From contig NZ_AP027742.1 in assembly GCF_030296775.1 (NCBI RefSeq), positions 2,294,001-2,358,000 on the forward strand: a DNA stretch of 64,000 nt, given 5' to 3'. Made by a program: the position numbers and the translations under genes. Of this stretch, positions 19,559-29,673 are shown one piece after another. Source of the stretch: Claveliimonas bilis (GTDB lineage: Bacteria; Bacillota; Clostridia; Lachnospirales; Lachnospiraceae). The notes beneath the pieces were generated by a model. That model was not told the origin of the DNA. It saw only the letters and a list, made by a program, of their open reading frames with translations, and did no database searches. Each line of letters begins with the position of its first letter. Position 1 is the first letter of the stretch.

Positions 19559-20185
19559 TCAAATTACCTGCTGTCCCATAATTTTCATCCATCCGGCAGT
19601 ATAGAAATCTCTCATTTCTTTTAAATAATGCTCTGCCTCTTCAAGCGGCATTTCATGTATGATCAATTCAAAAAATGTATTGAACATCCCTGTAATCAAT
19701 ATATGTTCCAATCTTTCGTCAATAGGAGGCGACGGTCTTCCTAATTTTTTAAGCACTTCCATATAGTCGCGAGTTCCTTTTGTTTCGATTTCTACCATTT
19801 TATCGATAAGTTTTGAAAAACGCGTCCCCTCTGAATGGCAGAGAATCAGTTTAAATTCATCCAGATATTTATAAGCATATAGAAGCATATCGTACATACA
19901 TCCGCCGGAAACTGTACTAAGATTTTCCGGCTGTTTTTCTTCCGGTAAATCTGCAAATTCCTTCTGGGCATTGCAGAAACAATTCATAAAATAATCATAT
20001 TGTTCTTCGACCAATGACGCAAACAGCTCCTCTTTACTTCCATAGTACCCATAAAGTGCACCTGTCGTAACACCTGCTGCTCTGGCAATATTCCGCAAAG
20101 AAGCAGATCGGAAACCTTTTTCAAGAAATTCCTGCCTGGCAGCTCTTTGTATTAAATTTAAAGTTGTCTTCTCATTCTCACTCAT
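19559..20185 (-). CDS. TetR/AcrR-family transcriptional regulator
   Basis: A 208-residue one-domain-plus-ligand-pocket repressor. The N-terminal helix-turn-helix reads FLEKGFRSASLRNIARAAGVTTGALYGYYGSKEELFASLV (residues about 20-60), typical of the family. The C-terminal domain (about 70-208) is of the variable ligand-binding kind. The ATG at 20185 has GGAGAG upstream. It is transcribed in the same direction as, and just before, the ABC exporter pair, which it probably represses. A palindrome in its own leader suggests autoregulation. Confidence 0.9.
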   Translation of the reverse strand: MSENEKTTLNLIQRAARQEFLEKGFRSASLRNIARAAGVTTGALYGYYGSKEELFASLVEEQYDYFMNCFCNAQKEFADLPEEKQPENLSTVSGGCMYDMLLYAYKYLDEFKLILCHSEGTRFSKLIDKMVEIETKGTRDYMEVLKKLGRPSPPIDERLEHILITGMFNTFFELIIHEMPLEEAEHYLKEMRDFYTAGWMKIMGQQVI

Positions 20186-20197
20186 AATTCTCTCCGG

Positions 20198-20227
20198 ATA
20201 TAACATTGTTATATATCACTGTTATAT
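20198..20227. promoter_or_regulatory. Palindromic leader of tetR, candidate autoregulatory site
   Basis: Contains TATAACATTGTTATA (20199-20213), palindromic except for its centre base, directly followed by a half-site CACTGTTATAT. It sits just upstream of the tetR ribosome binding site. Operator function is inferred. Its sequence differs from the TTAGTTAGT repeat upstream of the exporter. Confidence 0.4.
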
Positions 20228-20239
20228 TTTACAGATAAA

Positions 20240-20277
20240 AAAGAGAAATGTCAATAGCTGATTGAACATTTCTCTTT
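20240..20277 (-). terminator. Terminator of the hprK-glcK genes
   Basis: Arms AAAGAGAAATGT and ACATTTCTCTTT with a 14-base loop. On the minus strand the hairpin is followed by a run of T, directly after the glucokinase stop codon. Confidence 0.85.
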
Positions 20278-20291
20278 GAAACGCCGGTCCA

Positions 20292-21230
20292 TTACTCTAT
20301 GATCAGTCTGGCCGCACCGCATATCCCTGCATCATTTCCAAGAGTTGCAAGAACAAACTTCGTGTCCTGATTTGCAAAAAATGCACTCTCCCGGAAAGGT
20401 TTCTCAATGAATGGGAGGAGAACCGGTCCGGCTTTTGATACTCCGCCTCCAATTACAATGACAGCCGGATCTGTAATTACTGCAAGATTAGCCAGCGCAC
20501 ATCCCAGGTATCTTCCAAATTTCTCTGCGATCTCAACTGCCACCTTGTCTCCCTCTTTCACAGCGTCAAAAACCGTCTTTGCACTGATGCTCTTTGATGA
20601 GAGTAAGGTCTGTCCATCATAATGTTCCAGATATTTTCCTGCAAGACGTGCAATACCTGTAGCAGAGGCATATTGTTCCAGACAGCCTTTTTTACCGCAT
20701 CCGCACCTTTCTGTCTCCTCACTGTTGACACAGAGATGACCGATCTCGCCTCCTGCACCGTTTGCTCCCACAATGACTTTTCCATGGGTGATAACTCCTC
20801 CTCCGACACCGGTTCCAAGAGTCACCATGATCATATCACTGCAGCCTTTTCCGGCTCCAAGCCACATCTCTCCCAAAGCTGCCACATTTGCATCGTTTCC
20901 GATCTCAGCACGGATACCCCCAAGAAGTTCCTCGATTTCCCTCTTCACTTCCTTATATCCCCAGCCGATATTAGCGCTGTCCTTGATGATTCCCTGCTCA
21001 TTTACCGGTGCTGGAACTCCGACGCCGACTCCTTCCACATCCTCTTTCCTGATTCCTCTTTCCTCCATTTTACCGAAAATGGCATCTACGATATCAGGAA
21101 GGACGGCCTCTCCTCCATTTTCTGTGCGGGTCTTGATCTCCCATTTATCAAACAATTCTCCTTCTGTGGAAAACAATCCCATTTTAACGGTTGTTCCCCC
21201 AACATCCACTCCAAAACAATACTTCTTCAT
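20292..21230 (-). CDS. glcK: ROK-family glucokinase
   Basis: Cytosolic sugar kinase, probably glucose to glucose-6-phosphate with ATP. The 312-residue protein shows the ATP-binding DVGGTTVKMG, the catalytic region IGNDANVAALGE with its Asp, the phosphate loop TLGTGVGGG and the ROK zinc motif GHLC...CGCGKKGCLEQ. It starts 15 bases after hprK, so the two are in one operon; hprK governs carbon catabolite control, which suits a glucose kinase neighbour. Other hexoses cannot be excluded. Confidence 0.9.
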   Translation of the reverse strand: MKKYCFGVDVGGTTVKMGLFSTEGELFDKWEIKTRTENGGEAVLPDIVDAIFGKMEERGIRKEDVEGVGVGVPAPVNEQGIIKDSANIGWGYKEVKREIEELLGGIRAEIGNDANVAALGEMWLGAGKGCSDMIMVTLGTGVGGGVITHGKVIVGANGAGGEIGHLCVNSEETERCGCGKKGCLEQYASATGIARLAGKYLEHYDGQTLLSSKSISAKTVFDAVKEGDKVAVEIAEKFGRYLGCALANLAVITDPAVIVIGGGVSKAGPVLLPFIEKPFRESAFFANQDTKFVLATLGNDAGICGAARLIIE

Positions 21231-21245
21231 TCCATCTGCTCCTGT

Positions 21246-22169
21246 CTATTTTTTCGCTAAATTTCTCTGCACACGCTTATAAAGCTCCTGCGCCGCATTA
21301 TATCCCATTTGCTTCTGTCTGTGGTTGATCGCTGCCGTCTCTACAATGATCGCCAGATTTCTTCCCGGACGGATCGGTATCTGATGGCATACGACTTTGT
21401 TTCCAAGGAAGGACGTATACTCTTCTTCCATTCCAAGCCTGTCGTAATCCGTTTCTTTGTTCCAGTCCTCAAGAGTAATGACCAGATCTATATTCTGTGT
21501 CTCTCTGACGCTCTGCACACCATACAATGTCTTTACATCTACGATGCCGATTCCTCTAAGCTCAATAAAGTTTCTCGTAATATCAGGCGCCGAACCTACC
21601 AGAGTGTCGTCACTTACTTTGCGGATCTCCACCACATCATCACTGACAAGCCGGTGTCCCCTTTTTACCAGTTCCAAAGCGGATTCACTCTTTCCGATCC
21701 CGCTCTCTCCCATGATCAGTACACCGACGCCATAAACATCCACAAGGACTCCATGGATAGAAATACATGGCGCCAGCTGTACATTCAGCCATCGAATGAT
21801 CTCAGCCGTAAAAGCAGAAGTCTGTATTTCTGTGGAAAAAACCGGTATCTGCATTTCATTCGCTTTTTCCAGAAGTTCCGGATCCGGCTTCAATGCACGG
21901 CAAAAAATAATACACGGAATCTTGTAAGAGAAAAGTGTGTCATATACTTTCGTTTTTGCCTCCTTTTCCATCTGTTCCAGAAATGTATGTTCTACATATC
22001 CGATAATCTGTACCCTCTCCGCAGCAAAATGTTCAAAAAACCCTGCCAGCTGCAATGCCGGACGATTGATGTCCGGAACAACTACATATTTATCTGTCAG
22101 ATCCACATCCGGAGTCAGATTTTTCAGATTCATTTTTTCTACGATCCTCTGCATCTCAACTTTAGACAT
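21246..22169 (-). CDS. hprK: HPr kinase/phosphorylase
   Basis: Phosphorylates and dephosphorylates HPr at its regulatory serine, the central switch of carbon catabolite repression in Firmicutes. The 307 residues include an N-terminal domain (1-130), the P-loop MGESGIGKSESALEL at about 153-167, and the family signature IELRGIGIVDVKTLYG at about 202-217. It lies 44 bases after uvrC and 15 before the glucokinase gene, all on the minus strand. AAAGGAG precedes the ATG. Confidence 0.96.
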   Translation of the reverse strand: MSKVEMQRIVEKMNLKNLTPDVDLTDKYVVVPDINRPALQLAGFFEHFAAERVQIIGYVEHTFLEQMEKEAKTKVYDTLFSYKIPCIIFCRALKPDPELLEKANEMQIPVFSTEIQTSAFTAEIIRWLNVQLAPCISIHGVLVDVYGVGVLIMGESGIGKSESALELVKRGHRLVSDDVVEIRKVSDDTLVGSAPDITRNFIELRGIGIVDVKTLYGVQSVRETQNIDLVITLEDWNKETDYDRLGMEEEYTSFLGNKVVCHQIPIRPGRNLAIIVETAAINHRQKQMGYNAAQELYKRVQRNLAKK

Positions 22170-22213
22170 AATCTATCTCCTTTACTACTTTTTATAGTGC
22201 TCAGTATAACACA

Positions 22214-24052
22214 TCAGTGAAAAAACTGATACACCTCTTCTGCGGATTTTTCATTCATACTGGGCAGCCTTTTCAAATCTTCTACCGTTGCCGCCCGTAT
22301 CTCATCCAGACTGGCAAAATGCTTCATAAGATCCTTTCTCCTCGCAGGCCCTACTCCGGGGATATCATCCAGCACAGAGTGTACCTGCTCCTTACTTCTT
22401 AGCTTGCGGTGAAATTCAATCGCAAATCTGTGGGCTTCATCCTGAATCCTGGTAATCAGCTTGAACCCCTCTGAATTTCTGTCAATGGGAATTTCTTTGT
22501 TGTCAAAATACAATCCCCTTGTCCGATGATTATCGTCCTTTACCATGCCGCACACCGGAATGGTAAGATGCAGGTTATCAAGAACCTGAAGCGCAATATT
22601 GACCTGCCCTTTTCCTCCATCCATGAGAATAAGATCCGGGAAAGCCGTAAAACTTCCTCCTTCCCTGCCTTCCTTCTTTTCTTCCAATCCATGACGAAAA
22701 CGGCGTGTCAGCACTTCTTCCATGCTGGCATAATCGTCTGGTCCCTGCACGCTCTTAATCTTAAATTTACGGTAATCATTCTTCTTCGGCCTGCCTTTTT
22801 CATAGACAACCATGGATCCCACGGAAGCAAAGCCACTGATATTGGAAATGTCATAAGCTTCCATGCGCACGATATTTTCCAGTCCGAGGAGTTTCGCAAT
22901 TTCTTTGACCGCTCCGATCGTTCTTCCCTCTTCTCTTTTCAGCCTCTCCCGGTCTGTCTGGAGAACAAGCTGCGCATTCCTTGCAGCCAGCTCCACCAGC
23001 TTCTCTTTTGTACCCTTCTTAGGGACCTTGATCTGTACCTTATGCCCTCTTTTCTGTGAAAGCCATTCTTCCAGAACTTCCGTATCCTCTATTTCCTGCG
23101 GCAGCATGAGTTCAGAAGGAATATAGGGAGTGCCTGCGTAAAACTGCTTGATAAAACTGGATAGAATCTCTCCCGGAAGCTCTCCTTCCATAATCTTCAA
23201 ATAAAAGTGATCTCTGCCGATCAGCCTTCCACCTCGTATAAAGAACACCTGGACAACCGCATCGCTCTGATCTGCTGCCATTGCCATGATATCTCTGTCG
23301 TTTCCGGCAGTGTCTGTTATTTTCTGTTTCTGTGAAATTTTCTTTACACTTCCTAACAATTCACGGTATTCAATGGCTTTCTCAAATTCCATATTTTCTG
23401 AAGCCCGCATCATTTTCTGCTCCAGCTCCTTCAAAATACTGTCAAAATTTCCATTCAGAAACCGCAGTACTTCATCAATGGAACGCCGATAGTCCTCCTG
23501 AGATACATACCCCTGACAGGGAGCGTCGCACTGATGGATATGATAATTCAGACAGGGGCGCTCTTTCCCTGTATCTCTGGGAAGTCTTCTGTTGCAGCTC
23601 CTTACCTTATAAATCTTCCGGATCAGCTCAATGGTATCTTTGACCGCTCCCGCACTTGTATATGGGCCGAAATATTTTGCCTTGTCTTTTGCCATACGCC
23701 GGGCCATCATAATGCGGGGAAAAGGCTCGTCTACCGTCACTTTAATAAAAGGGTAGGTCTTGTCATCCATGAGCATAGTATTATATTTCGGGCGATACTC
23801 CTTGATCAGATTACACTCCAGCACCAACGCTTCCAGCTCTGAATCTGTCACAATATACTCAAATCTTGTGATGTGGGTCACCATCTGGTCTATCTTAACC
23901 CCTTTGCTGCGGCTTGTCTGGAAATACTGGCGTACCCGGTTTTTCAGACTGATTGCTTTCCCGACATAAATAATCTCATCCTTCTCGTCATGCATCAGAT
24001 AGACGCCCGGTTTGCCCGGAAGCTTTTTCAATTCTTCCTGTATATCGAACAC
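22214..24052 (-). CDS. uvrC: Excinuclease ABC subunit C
   Basis: Nuclease of nucleotide excision repair that makes both incisions with UvrB. The 612-residue protein has the GIY-YIG nuclease at the N-terminus ([24 protein letters not shown]), a UVR UvrB-binding segment around residues 205-240 ([22 protein letters not shown]), the RNase H-like endonuclease domain with YDISNISG, and a C-terminal helix-hairpin-helix ([18 protein letters not shown]). A terminator lies between it and upstream ftsH, so it probably has its own promoter. Confidence 0.97.
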   Translation of the reverse strand: MFDIQEELKKLPGKPGVYLMHDEKDEIIYVGKAISLKNRVRQYFQTSRSKGVKIDQMVTHITRFEYIVTDSELEALVLECNLIKEYRPKYNTMLMDDKTYPFIKVTVDEPFPRIMMARRMAKDKAKYFGPYTSAGAVKDTIELIRKIYKVRSCNRRLPRDTGKERPCLNYHIHQCDAPCQGYVSQEDYRRSIDEVLRFLNGNFDSILKELEQKMMRASENMEFEKAIEYRELLGSVKKISQKQKITDTAGNDRDIMAMAADQSDAVVQVFFIRGGRLIGRDHFYLKIMEGELPGEILSSFIKQFYAGTPYIPSELMLPQEIEDTEVLEEWLSQKRGHKVQIKVPKKGTKEKLVELAARNAQLVLQTDRERLKREEGRTIGAVKEIAKLLGLENIVRMEAYDISNISGFASVGSMVVYEKGRPKKNDYRKFKIKSVQGPDDYASMEEVLTRRFRHGLEEKKEGREGGSFTAFPDLILMDGGKGQVNIALQVLDNLHLTIPVCGMVKDDNHRTRGLYFDNKEIPIDRNSEGFKLITRIQDEAHRFAIEFHRKLRSKEQVHSVLDDIPGVGPARRKDLMKHFASLDEIRAATVEDLKRLPSMNEKSAEEVYQFFH

Positions 24053-24090
24053 GGTTTCCTTCCTCCTTTCCGGAAACAGACATTGTAAAA

Positions 24091-24137
24091 CCCCTGTGCG
24101 GTATCCCGTTTTCTTCTCATACCATACCGCACAGGGG
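24091..24137 (-). terminator. Terminator of ftsH
   Basis: Perfect 14-bp arms CCCCTGTGCGGTAT and ATACCGCACAGGGG with a 19-base loop. On the minus strand it is followed by TTTTAC. It separates ftsH from uvrC. Confidence 0.85.
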
Positions 24138-24151
24138 CGCTTGCATTTCTC

Positions 24152-26215
24152 TTACTGTTCTGTTTCTTCTTTAGCTTCTTCGCCAACCGCTTCCGCTTCA
24201 GCCGCTGTTGTCTCTGCTGCCTTTATTTCATTTTCCGTGTCAGCGTTCTCTTCCGGCACTGCATCTGCCGGCAGATCAGTACTTTTCTTTTCTGTGTCAG
24301 TTTCCGGCGCCGTAAGCTTGAGAGCAACTCTTTGCTCCGGAGCTTTCTTTTCCTCCGGATCAATACCTTCTACTTCATAGAAGATCTTCATAAATTCTTT
24401 TCCTGTAATCGTCTCCTTTTCGATCAGGAATGCTGCAATCTTATCCAAGGCTTCTCTATGTTCACTGAGGAGTCGTTTTGCTTCCTCATAAGATGACTTC
24501 AGCATGACCATAACTTCCCTGTCAATTTCGGAAGCCGTCTCCTGTCCGCAGTTCATGACCGGTCTGCCGTCCAGGTAACGGTTTTGAATAGATTCCAAGC
24601 CGATCAGACCGAATTTACTGCTCATTCCGTACTGCGTGATCATAGCTCTTGCAATACTGGTAGCCTTTTCAATATCATTAGAGGCTCCGGTAGTTACTGT
24701 ATCAAAAACAATCTCCTCCGCTGCACGGCCGGCCAGCATTCCCACCAGCATTGCCTCCAGTTCTTTCTTTGTATTAAGGAATTTTTCTTCTTCGGGAGTC
24801 TGCATTACATATCCCAGCGCTCCCATTGTTCTTGGAACAATGGTGATCTTCTGAACCGGTTCGGCATCCTTTTGAAGCGCGCTTACCAACGCGTGGCCAA
24901 CTTCGTGATAAGAAACGATCCTTCGCTCTTCCTGGCTCATGATCCGGTCTTTTTTCTCCTTACCCACAAGCACCACTTCCACCGCCTCAAAAAGGTCGCT
25001 CTGCGATACAGCGTTTCTTCCATGCTTTACGGCATTGATGGCAGCCTCGTTGATCATATTTGCAAGATCAGATCCGACTGCACCTGATGTAGCAAGGGCA
25101 ATTGCTTCCAGATCTACTGTTTCATCCATTCTGACGTCCTTGGAATGTACCTTCAGGACGTCGATCCTTCCCTTCAGATCCGGTCTTTCTACAATGATAC
25201 GGCGGTCAAACCGTCCCGGACGAAGCAGAGCCGGATCCAGTATTTCCGGACGGTTCGTCGCTGCAAGAAGAAGGAGTCCTTTATTTGTATCAAATCCATC
25301 CATCTCTGCCAGGAGCTGATTCAGAGTCTGCTCACGCTCATCATTTCCTCCCAGTTGATTATCACGGCTCTTTCCGATCGCATCAATCTCATCAATAAAG
25401 ATAATGCAGGGAGCCATCTGCTGTGCCTGCTTAAAGAGATCACGCACTCTGGATGCTCCGACACCCACATACATTTCCACAAAGGCAGAACCGGAAAGAG
25501 AAAAAAACGGTACCTTTGCTTCTCCCGCAACCGCCTTGGCCAGAAGAGTTTTTCCTGTTCCCGGCGGTCCTACAAGAAGAGCTCCCTTCGGCAGTTTTGC
25601 CCCGACACTGGTATATCTTCCCGGATTGTGCAGGAAATCCACGACCTCCTGCAGTGATTCCTTTGCTTCATCCTGACCGGCAACATCCTGAAAGGTTACG
25701 CCTGTTTCTTTTTCTACATACATTTTGGCATTACTCTTTCCAATGCCCATCATTCCGCCGCCTTTAGACATTTTCCGCGTAAACCACACGAACAGGCCCA
25801 CAAGGCAGGCAATCGGCACGAACGTAAAAATCAGATTCAAAATCACTGCTGAAGTGGTGTCCGGAATCTCCTGGGATACTTCAACTCCTGCATCCAGAAG
25901 TCTGTCTATCAGCTTATCGTCATTGACGGTCCCTGTATAATACTGCTGCTGTGTCGGACTGTCCGTATCTTTTTTGGCTGTGATAGTGATCTGACTGCTT
26001 CCTATTTCAACCTTCTCGATCTTTCCGTCGTCTACCATCTGCAGAAATCTGTTATAGGAAATTTCTTCTGCATTTCCCATGCCCTGCAGCTGGAACAAAA
26101 CCAGTACCACGATGGAAGTGATCAGGGTCACTAAAAGAATAAAAGAAATGCCCTGCCGGTTATTGCGGCCCGGGTCCTGATTATTATTTCTGTTCTGATT
26201 ATTCTGGTTATCCAT
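24152..26215 (-). CDS. ftsH: ATP-dependent zinc metalloprotease FtsH
   Basis: Membrane-bound AAA+ protease that degrades misassembled membrane proteins and regulators. There are two membrane helices (about residues 23-43 and 122-143) around a small outer domain. Walker [17 protein letters not shown], Walker [13 protein letters not shown], the SRH arginines in RPGRFDRR and the zinc site HEVGH follow. The 687-residue length exceeds the usual 610-650 because of an acidic, Glu/Ala-rich tail of about 65 residues. AGGAGG precedes the ATG. Confidence 0.96.
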   Translation of the reverse strand: MDNQNNQNRNNNQDPGRNNRQGISFILLVTLITSIVVLVLFQLQGMGNAEEISYNRFLQMVDDGKIEKVEIGSSQITITAKKDTDSPTQQQYYTGTVNDDKLIDRLLDAGVEVSQEIPDTTSAVILNLIFTFVPIACLVGLFVWFTRKMSKGGGMMGIGKSNAKMYVEKETGVTFQDVAGQDEAKESLQEVVDFLHNPGRYTSVGAKLPKGALLVGPPGTGKTLLAKAVAGEAKVPFFSLSGSAFVEMYVGVGASRVRDLFKQAQQMAPCIIFIDEIDAIGKSRDNQLGGNDEREQTLNQLLAEMDGFDTNKGLLLLAATNRPEILDPALLRPGRFDRRIIVERPDLKGRIDVLKVHSKDVRMDETVDLEAIALATSGAVGSDLANMINEAAINAVKHGRNAVSQSDLFEAVEVVLVGKEKKDRIMSQEERRIVSYHEVGHALVSALQKDAEPVQKITIVPRTMGALGYVMQTPEEEKFLNTKKELEAMLVGMLAGRAAEEIVFDTVTTGASNDIEKATSIARAMITQYGMSSKFGLIGLESIQNRYLDGRPVMNCGQETASEIDREVMVMLKSSYEEAKRLLSEHREALDKIAAFLIEKETITGKEFMKIFYEVEGIDPEEKKAPEQRVALKLTAPETDTEKKSTDLPADAVPEENADTENEIKAAETTAAEAEAVGEEAKEETEQ

Positions 26216-26286
26216 ATTTGTCCTCCTGTACTTCTCTTATTATAAGTATCCATACTTTTAAAATCAATAAAAACATTATGAAAAGA

Positions 26287-26316
26287 TTGTAAACTCGCAC
26301 TTCCCTGTAGTATACT
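26287..26316 (+). promoter_or_regulatory. Candidate sigma-A promoter of the DUF1846 gene
   Basis: TTGTAA at 26287 and TATACT at 26311 with an 18-base spacer, about 60 bases before the ATG of the DUF1846 gene and divergent from ftsH. Confidence 0.5.
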
Positions 26317-26374
26317 TGTGAGGAAAATATTTTCTCCGCCCAAGTAGTGCGGAGCAGTAAAAGGGGATACACAA

Positions 26375-27868
26375 ATGAAAATTGGATTTGACAATGATAA
26401 GTACTTGAAAATGCAGTCTTCCCACATTCGTGACCGGATCGCACAGTTTGACAACAAGCTGTATCTGGAGTTTGGCGGCAAACTGTTTGATGATTATCAC
26501 GCTTCCCGGGTACTTCCCGGCTTCCAGCCTGACAGCAAACTCCGTCTTTTAAAGCAGCTGGCAGACCAGGCGGAAATCGTGATCGTCATAAGCGCGGGAG
26601 ATATCGAAAGCAACAAAGTCCGTGGAGATCTTGGCATAACCTATGATTCTGATGTTCTCCGGCTTCGGAAAGAATTTATGCATGCCGGCCTTTATGTGGG
26701 CAGCGTTGTCATCACACAGTACTGTGGACAAAGCAGCGCTGATCTTTTCAAAGCCCGCCTGGAACGCCTTGGCATCCGGGTCTATCTTCATTATGTTATA
26801 CCTGGTTATCCGGGAAATGTCCCGTTCATTGTCAGTGATGAAGGATACGGCAAGAATGATTACATTGAGACAGAACGTCCTCTCGTTGTAGTGACAGCGC
26901 CGGGCCCCGGCAGCGGAAAAATGGCCACCTGTCTTTCTCAGCTTTATCATGAACATAAGAGAGGAATCCACGCCGGATATGCCAAGTTTGAGACTTTCCC
27001 TATCTGGAACATTCCGTTAAAGCACCCGGTCAACCTTGCTTATGAGGCTGCCACAGCTGATCTGAACGATGTAAATATGATCGATCCTTTCCATCTGGAA
27101 GCATATGGAGAAACAACGGTAAACTACAACCGGGACATTGAAATTTTCCCTGTTTTAAGCGCCATCTTTGAGCGGATTTATGGAAAAAATCCATATAAGT
27201 CCCCTACAGATATGGGCGTCAACATGGCGGGAAATTGTATCTGTGATGACGAGGTATGCCGACAGGCTTCTCTTCAGGAAATCATCAGACGATACTATGA
27301 TACAATGGACCGCTTTATCATGGGATCCTGCTCTCAGGATGAAGTCCGTAAGATCGAAATGCTGATGAGCCAGACCGGCATCACGGTCCATGACCGTCCG
27401 GTAGTGGATGCCGCTCTCGAGCGCGCCGAAGCCACCAATGCGCCTGCCGCTGCCCTGGAACTTCCTGACGGGCATATCGTAACCGGCAAGACAAGCAGTC
27501 TTCTCGGTGCATCCGCTGCTCTTCTTCTGAATGCTCTGAAAGAACTGGCCGGCATTGACCATGACTGCCATGTCATCTCGCCTTCTGCCATTGAGCCGAT
27601 CCAGAAGCTGAAGGTTGATTATCTTGGAAGCCAGAATCCCCGGCTGCACACAGATGAGGTTCTGATCGCCCTGTCCATCAGTGCGGCAACAGATAGGCAG
27701 GCGCAAAAAGCTCTGGAGCAGCTTCCAAAATTAAAAGGATGCCAGGCTCACACCTCGGTCATGCTGAGCGCAGTTGACATTAATCAGTTTAAAAAATTAG
27801 CCATTCAGGCAACTTTTGAGCCAAAATATGAAAAAAAAGCTGTATTTTCTGACGAAAAAGCTGTATAA
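26375..27868 (+). CDS. DUF1846 domain protein
   Basis: A 497-residue protein that fills the DUF1846 family from end to end. The start MKIGFDNDKYLKMQSSHIRDRIAQFDNKLYLEFGGKLFDDYHASRVLPGF is characteristic; this stretch is given by its sense only as the family's N-terminal block. A glycine-rich loop APGPGSGKMATC (about residues 173-184) looks like a phosphate-binding loop. A Cys cluster NCICDDEVC is near residue 292. Some relatives have solved structures but, to my knowledge, no agreed reaction. It has its own promoter and lies 42 bases before pyrG; the two may be cotranscribed. Confidence 0.85.
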   Translation: MKIGFDNDKYLKMQSSHIRDRIAQFDNKLYLEFGGKLFDDYHASRVLPGFQPDSKLRLLKQLADQAEIVIVISAGDIESNKVRGDLGITYDSDVLRLRKEFMHAGLYVGSVVITQYCGQSSADLFKARLERLGIRVYLHYVIPGYPGNVPFIVSDEGYGKNDYIETERPLVVVTAPGPGSGKMATCLSQLYHEHKRGIHAGYAKFETFPIWNIPLKHPVNLAYEAATADLNDVNMIDPFHLEAYGETTVNYNRDIEIFPVLSAIFERIYGKNPYKSPTDMGVNMAGNCICDDEVCRQASLQEIIRRYYDTMDRFIMGSCSQDEVRKIEMLMSQTGITVHDRPVVDAALERAEATNAPAAALELPDGHIVTGKTSSLLGASAALLLNALKELAGIDHDCHVISPSAIEPIQKLKVDYLGSQNPRLHTDEVLIALSISAATDRQAQKALEQLPKLKGCQAHTSVMLSAVDINQFKKLAIQATFEPKYEKKAVFSDEKAV

Positions 27869-27910
27869 TATATTTTTTTAAAAGTAGTTTGGTTTCAAAA
27901 GGAGGATATT

Positions 27911-29536
27911 ATGGCAGTAAAATACGTATTTGTTACAGGCGGTGTTGTTTCAGGACTGGGAAAAGGCATAACAGCTGCTTCTCTTGGAAGACTGCTGAAA
28001 GCCAGAGGATATACGGTGACAATGCAGAAATTCGATCCCTATATCAATATCGATCCGGGTACCATGAATCCTGTACAGCATGGAGAAGTGTTTGTCACAG
28101 ACGACGGCGCCGAAACGGATTTGGATCTCGGACACTATGAACGTTTCATTGACGAAAGTCTTACCAAAAATTCCAATGTCACAACCGGAAAGATCTACTG
28201 GTCCGTACTCCACAAGGAGCGCCGTGGGGATTTCGGCGGAGGAACCGTTCAGGTTATCCCTCATATCACCAATGAGATCAAGAGCCGTTTCTATCGTAAT
28301 CCTGCAGCAAAAAATACGGAAATTGCCATAATTGAAGTGGGAGGCACTGTCGGCGATATCGAAAGCCAGCCCTTCCTGGAAGCTATTCGGCAGTTTCAGC
28401 ACGAAAGGGGCAGGGAAAATGTCATTTTGATCCATGTTACATTGATCCCCTACCTGCGGGCTTCCCAGGAAATGAAAACAAAACCTACCCAGGCAAGCGT
28501 CAAGGATCTTCAGGGTATGGGAATCTGGCCGGATATCATTGTCTGCCGTTCCGAATACCCTCTGGATCAATCCATCAAGGACAAGATCGCTTTGTTCTGT
28601 AATGTCCCTGCAGAGCATGTTCTTCAAAATTTGGATGTGGAATATCTGTACGAAGCGCCTCTTGCAATGGAAAAAGAGCATCTTGCCGAGGTTGTCTGCG
28701 AATGTCTCCATCTGGACTGCCCGCAGCCGGATCTGAAAGACTGGCGTGAAATGGTGGACTACCTGAAAAGCCCCAACACCGATGTTACAGTGGCTCTGGT
28801 AGGCAAATATATCCAGCTCCACGATGCATACATCAGTGTGGTGGAAGCCTTGAAACACGGCGGCATTTTTGCCCGCGCCACCGTCAACATCAAATGGATC
28901 GACTCTGAAACAGTGACAGATGACAATGCAGACGAGCTGTTTGGAGATGTCAGCGGCATTCTTGTACCGGGAGGATTTGGCAGCCGCGGGATCGACGGGA
29001 AGATTGCTGCCATCCGCTATGCAAGAACCCATCAGGTTCCGTTCCTTGGTCTCTGCCTTGGCATGCAGCTTGCTATCGTTGAATTTGCGCGGGATGTTGT
29101 CGGTTTCCACGATGCCCACAGTGCTGAACTGGATCCCGATACCACCCATCCTGTCATCCATATCATGCCTGACCAGGTAGGTGTGGAAGATATTGGAGGA
29201 ACTCTCCGCCTCGGCGCATATCCCTGTATCCTGGATAAAACTTCCAAGGCATACAGACTTTATCAGAGTGAAGAAATAAAAGAGCGGCACCGGCACCGCT
29301 ACGAAGTCAACAACGACTACCGGGAGGATCTCACCAGTCATGGCATGAAGCTCTCCGGCCTCTCCCCTGACGGACGGATCGTAGAGATGGTAGAGATTCC
29401 GGAACATCCCTGGTTCATCGCAACACAGGCCCATCCTGAACTGAAATCCCGTCCCAACCGTCCGCATCCTCTTTTCCGCGGATTTGTAGAGGCAGCTTTG
29501 GCATATCAGAACAGCCGCAAAGATAACGAAAGATAA
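27911..29536 (+). CDS. pyrG: CTP synthase
   Basis: Makes CTP from UTP with ATP and glutamine. The 541-residue protein has an N-terminal synthetase domain ([51 protein letters not shown]) and a C-terminal class I glutaminase domain with nucleophile Cys in GLCLGMQ and the His-Glu pair in AHPEL. AAGGAGG precedes the ATG. The 505-residue open frame on the opposite strand is a shadow of its codon pattern. Confidence 0.98.
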   Translation: MAVKYVFVTGGVVSGLGKGITAASLGRLLKARGYTVTMQKFDPYINIDPGTMNPVQHGEVFVTDDGAETDLDLGHYERFIDESLTKNSNVTTGKIYWSVLHKERRGDFGGGTVQVIPHITNEIKSRFYRNPAAKNTEIAIIEVGGTVGDIESQPFLEAIRQFQHERGRENVILIHVTLIPYLRASQEMKTKPTQASVKDLQGMGIWPDIIVCRSEYPLDQSIKDKIALFCNVPAEHVLQNLDVEYLYEAPLAMEKEHLAEVVCECLHLDCPQPDLKDWREMVDYLKSPNTDVTVALVGKYIQLHDAYISVVEALKHGGIFARATVNIKWIDSETVTDDNADELFGDVSGILVPGGFGSRGIDGKIAAIRYARTHQVPFLGLCLGMQLAIVEFARDVVGFHDAHSAELDPDTTHPVIHIMPDQVGVEDIGGTLRLGAYPCILDKTSKAYRLYQSEEIKERHRHRYEVNNDYREDLTSHGMKLSGLSPDGRIVEMVEIPEHPWFIATQAHPELKSRPNRPHPLFRGFVEAALAYQNSRKDNER

Positions 29537-29557
29537 ACTTCCCTGGAAGAATAATCG

Positions 29558-29615
29558 AAAGAGGGCGTCCCCAGGCTATGGATTTTAACTTCATAGTTTT
29601 GGGACACCCTCTTTT
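29558..29615. terminator. Bidirectional terminator between pyrG and hemW
   Basis: Arms AAAGAGGGCGTCCCCA and TGGGACACCCTCTTT pair with one G-U and then an inner stem CTATG/CATAG. T-runs occur on both strands. The flanking genes converge. Confidence 0.85.
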
Positions 29616-29673
29616 TGCCATTTACAATAAGCTGCCTTTTCTATCCGGATACTCTCTTCTCCAAACACTCTCT

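Noticed and set aside
27950-29467. 505-codon open frame on the minus strand opposite pyrG
   Set aside because: It is exactly antisense to a fully recognised CTP synthase, shows no family motif and has no ribosome binding site.
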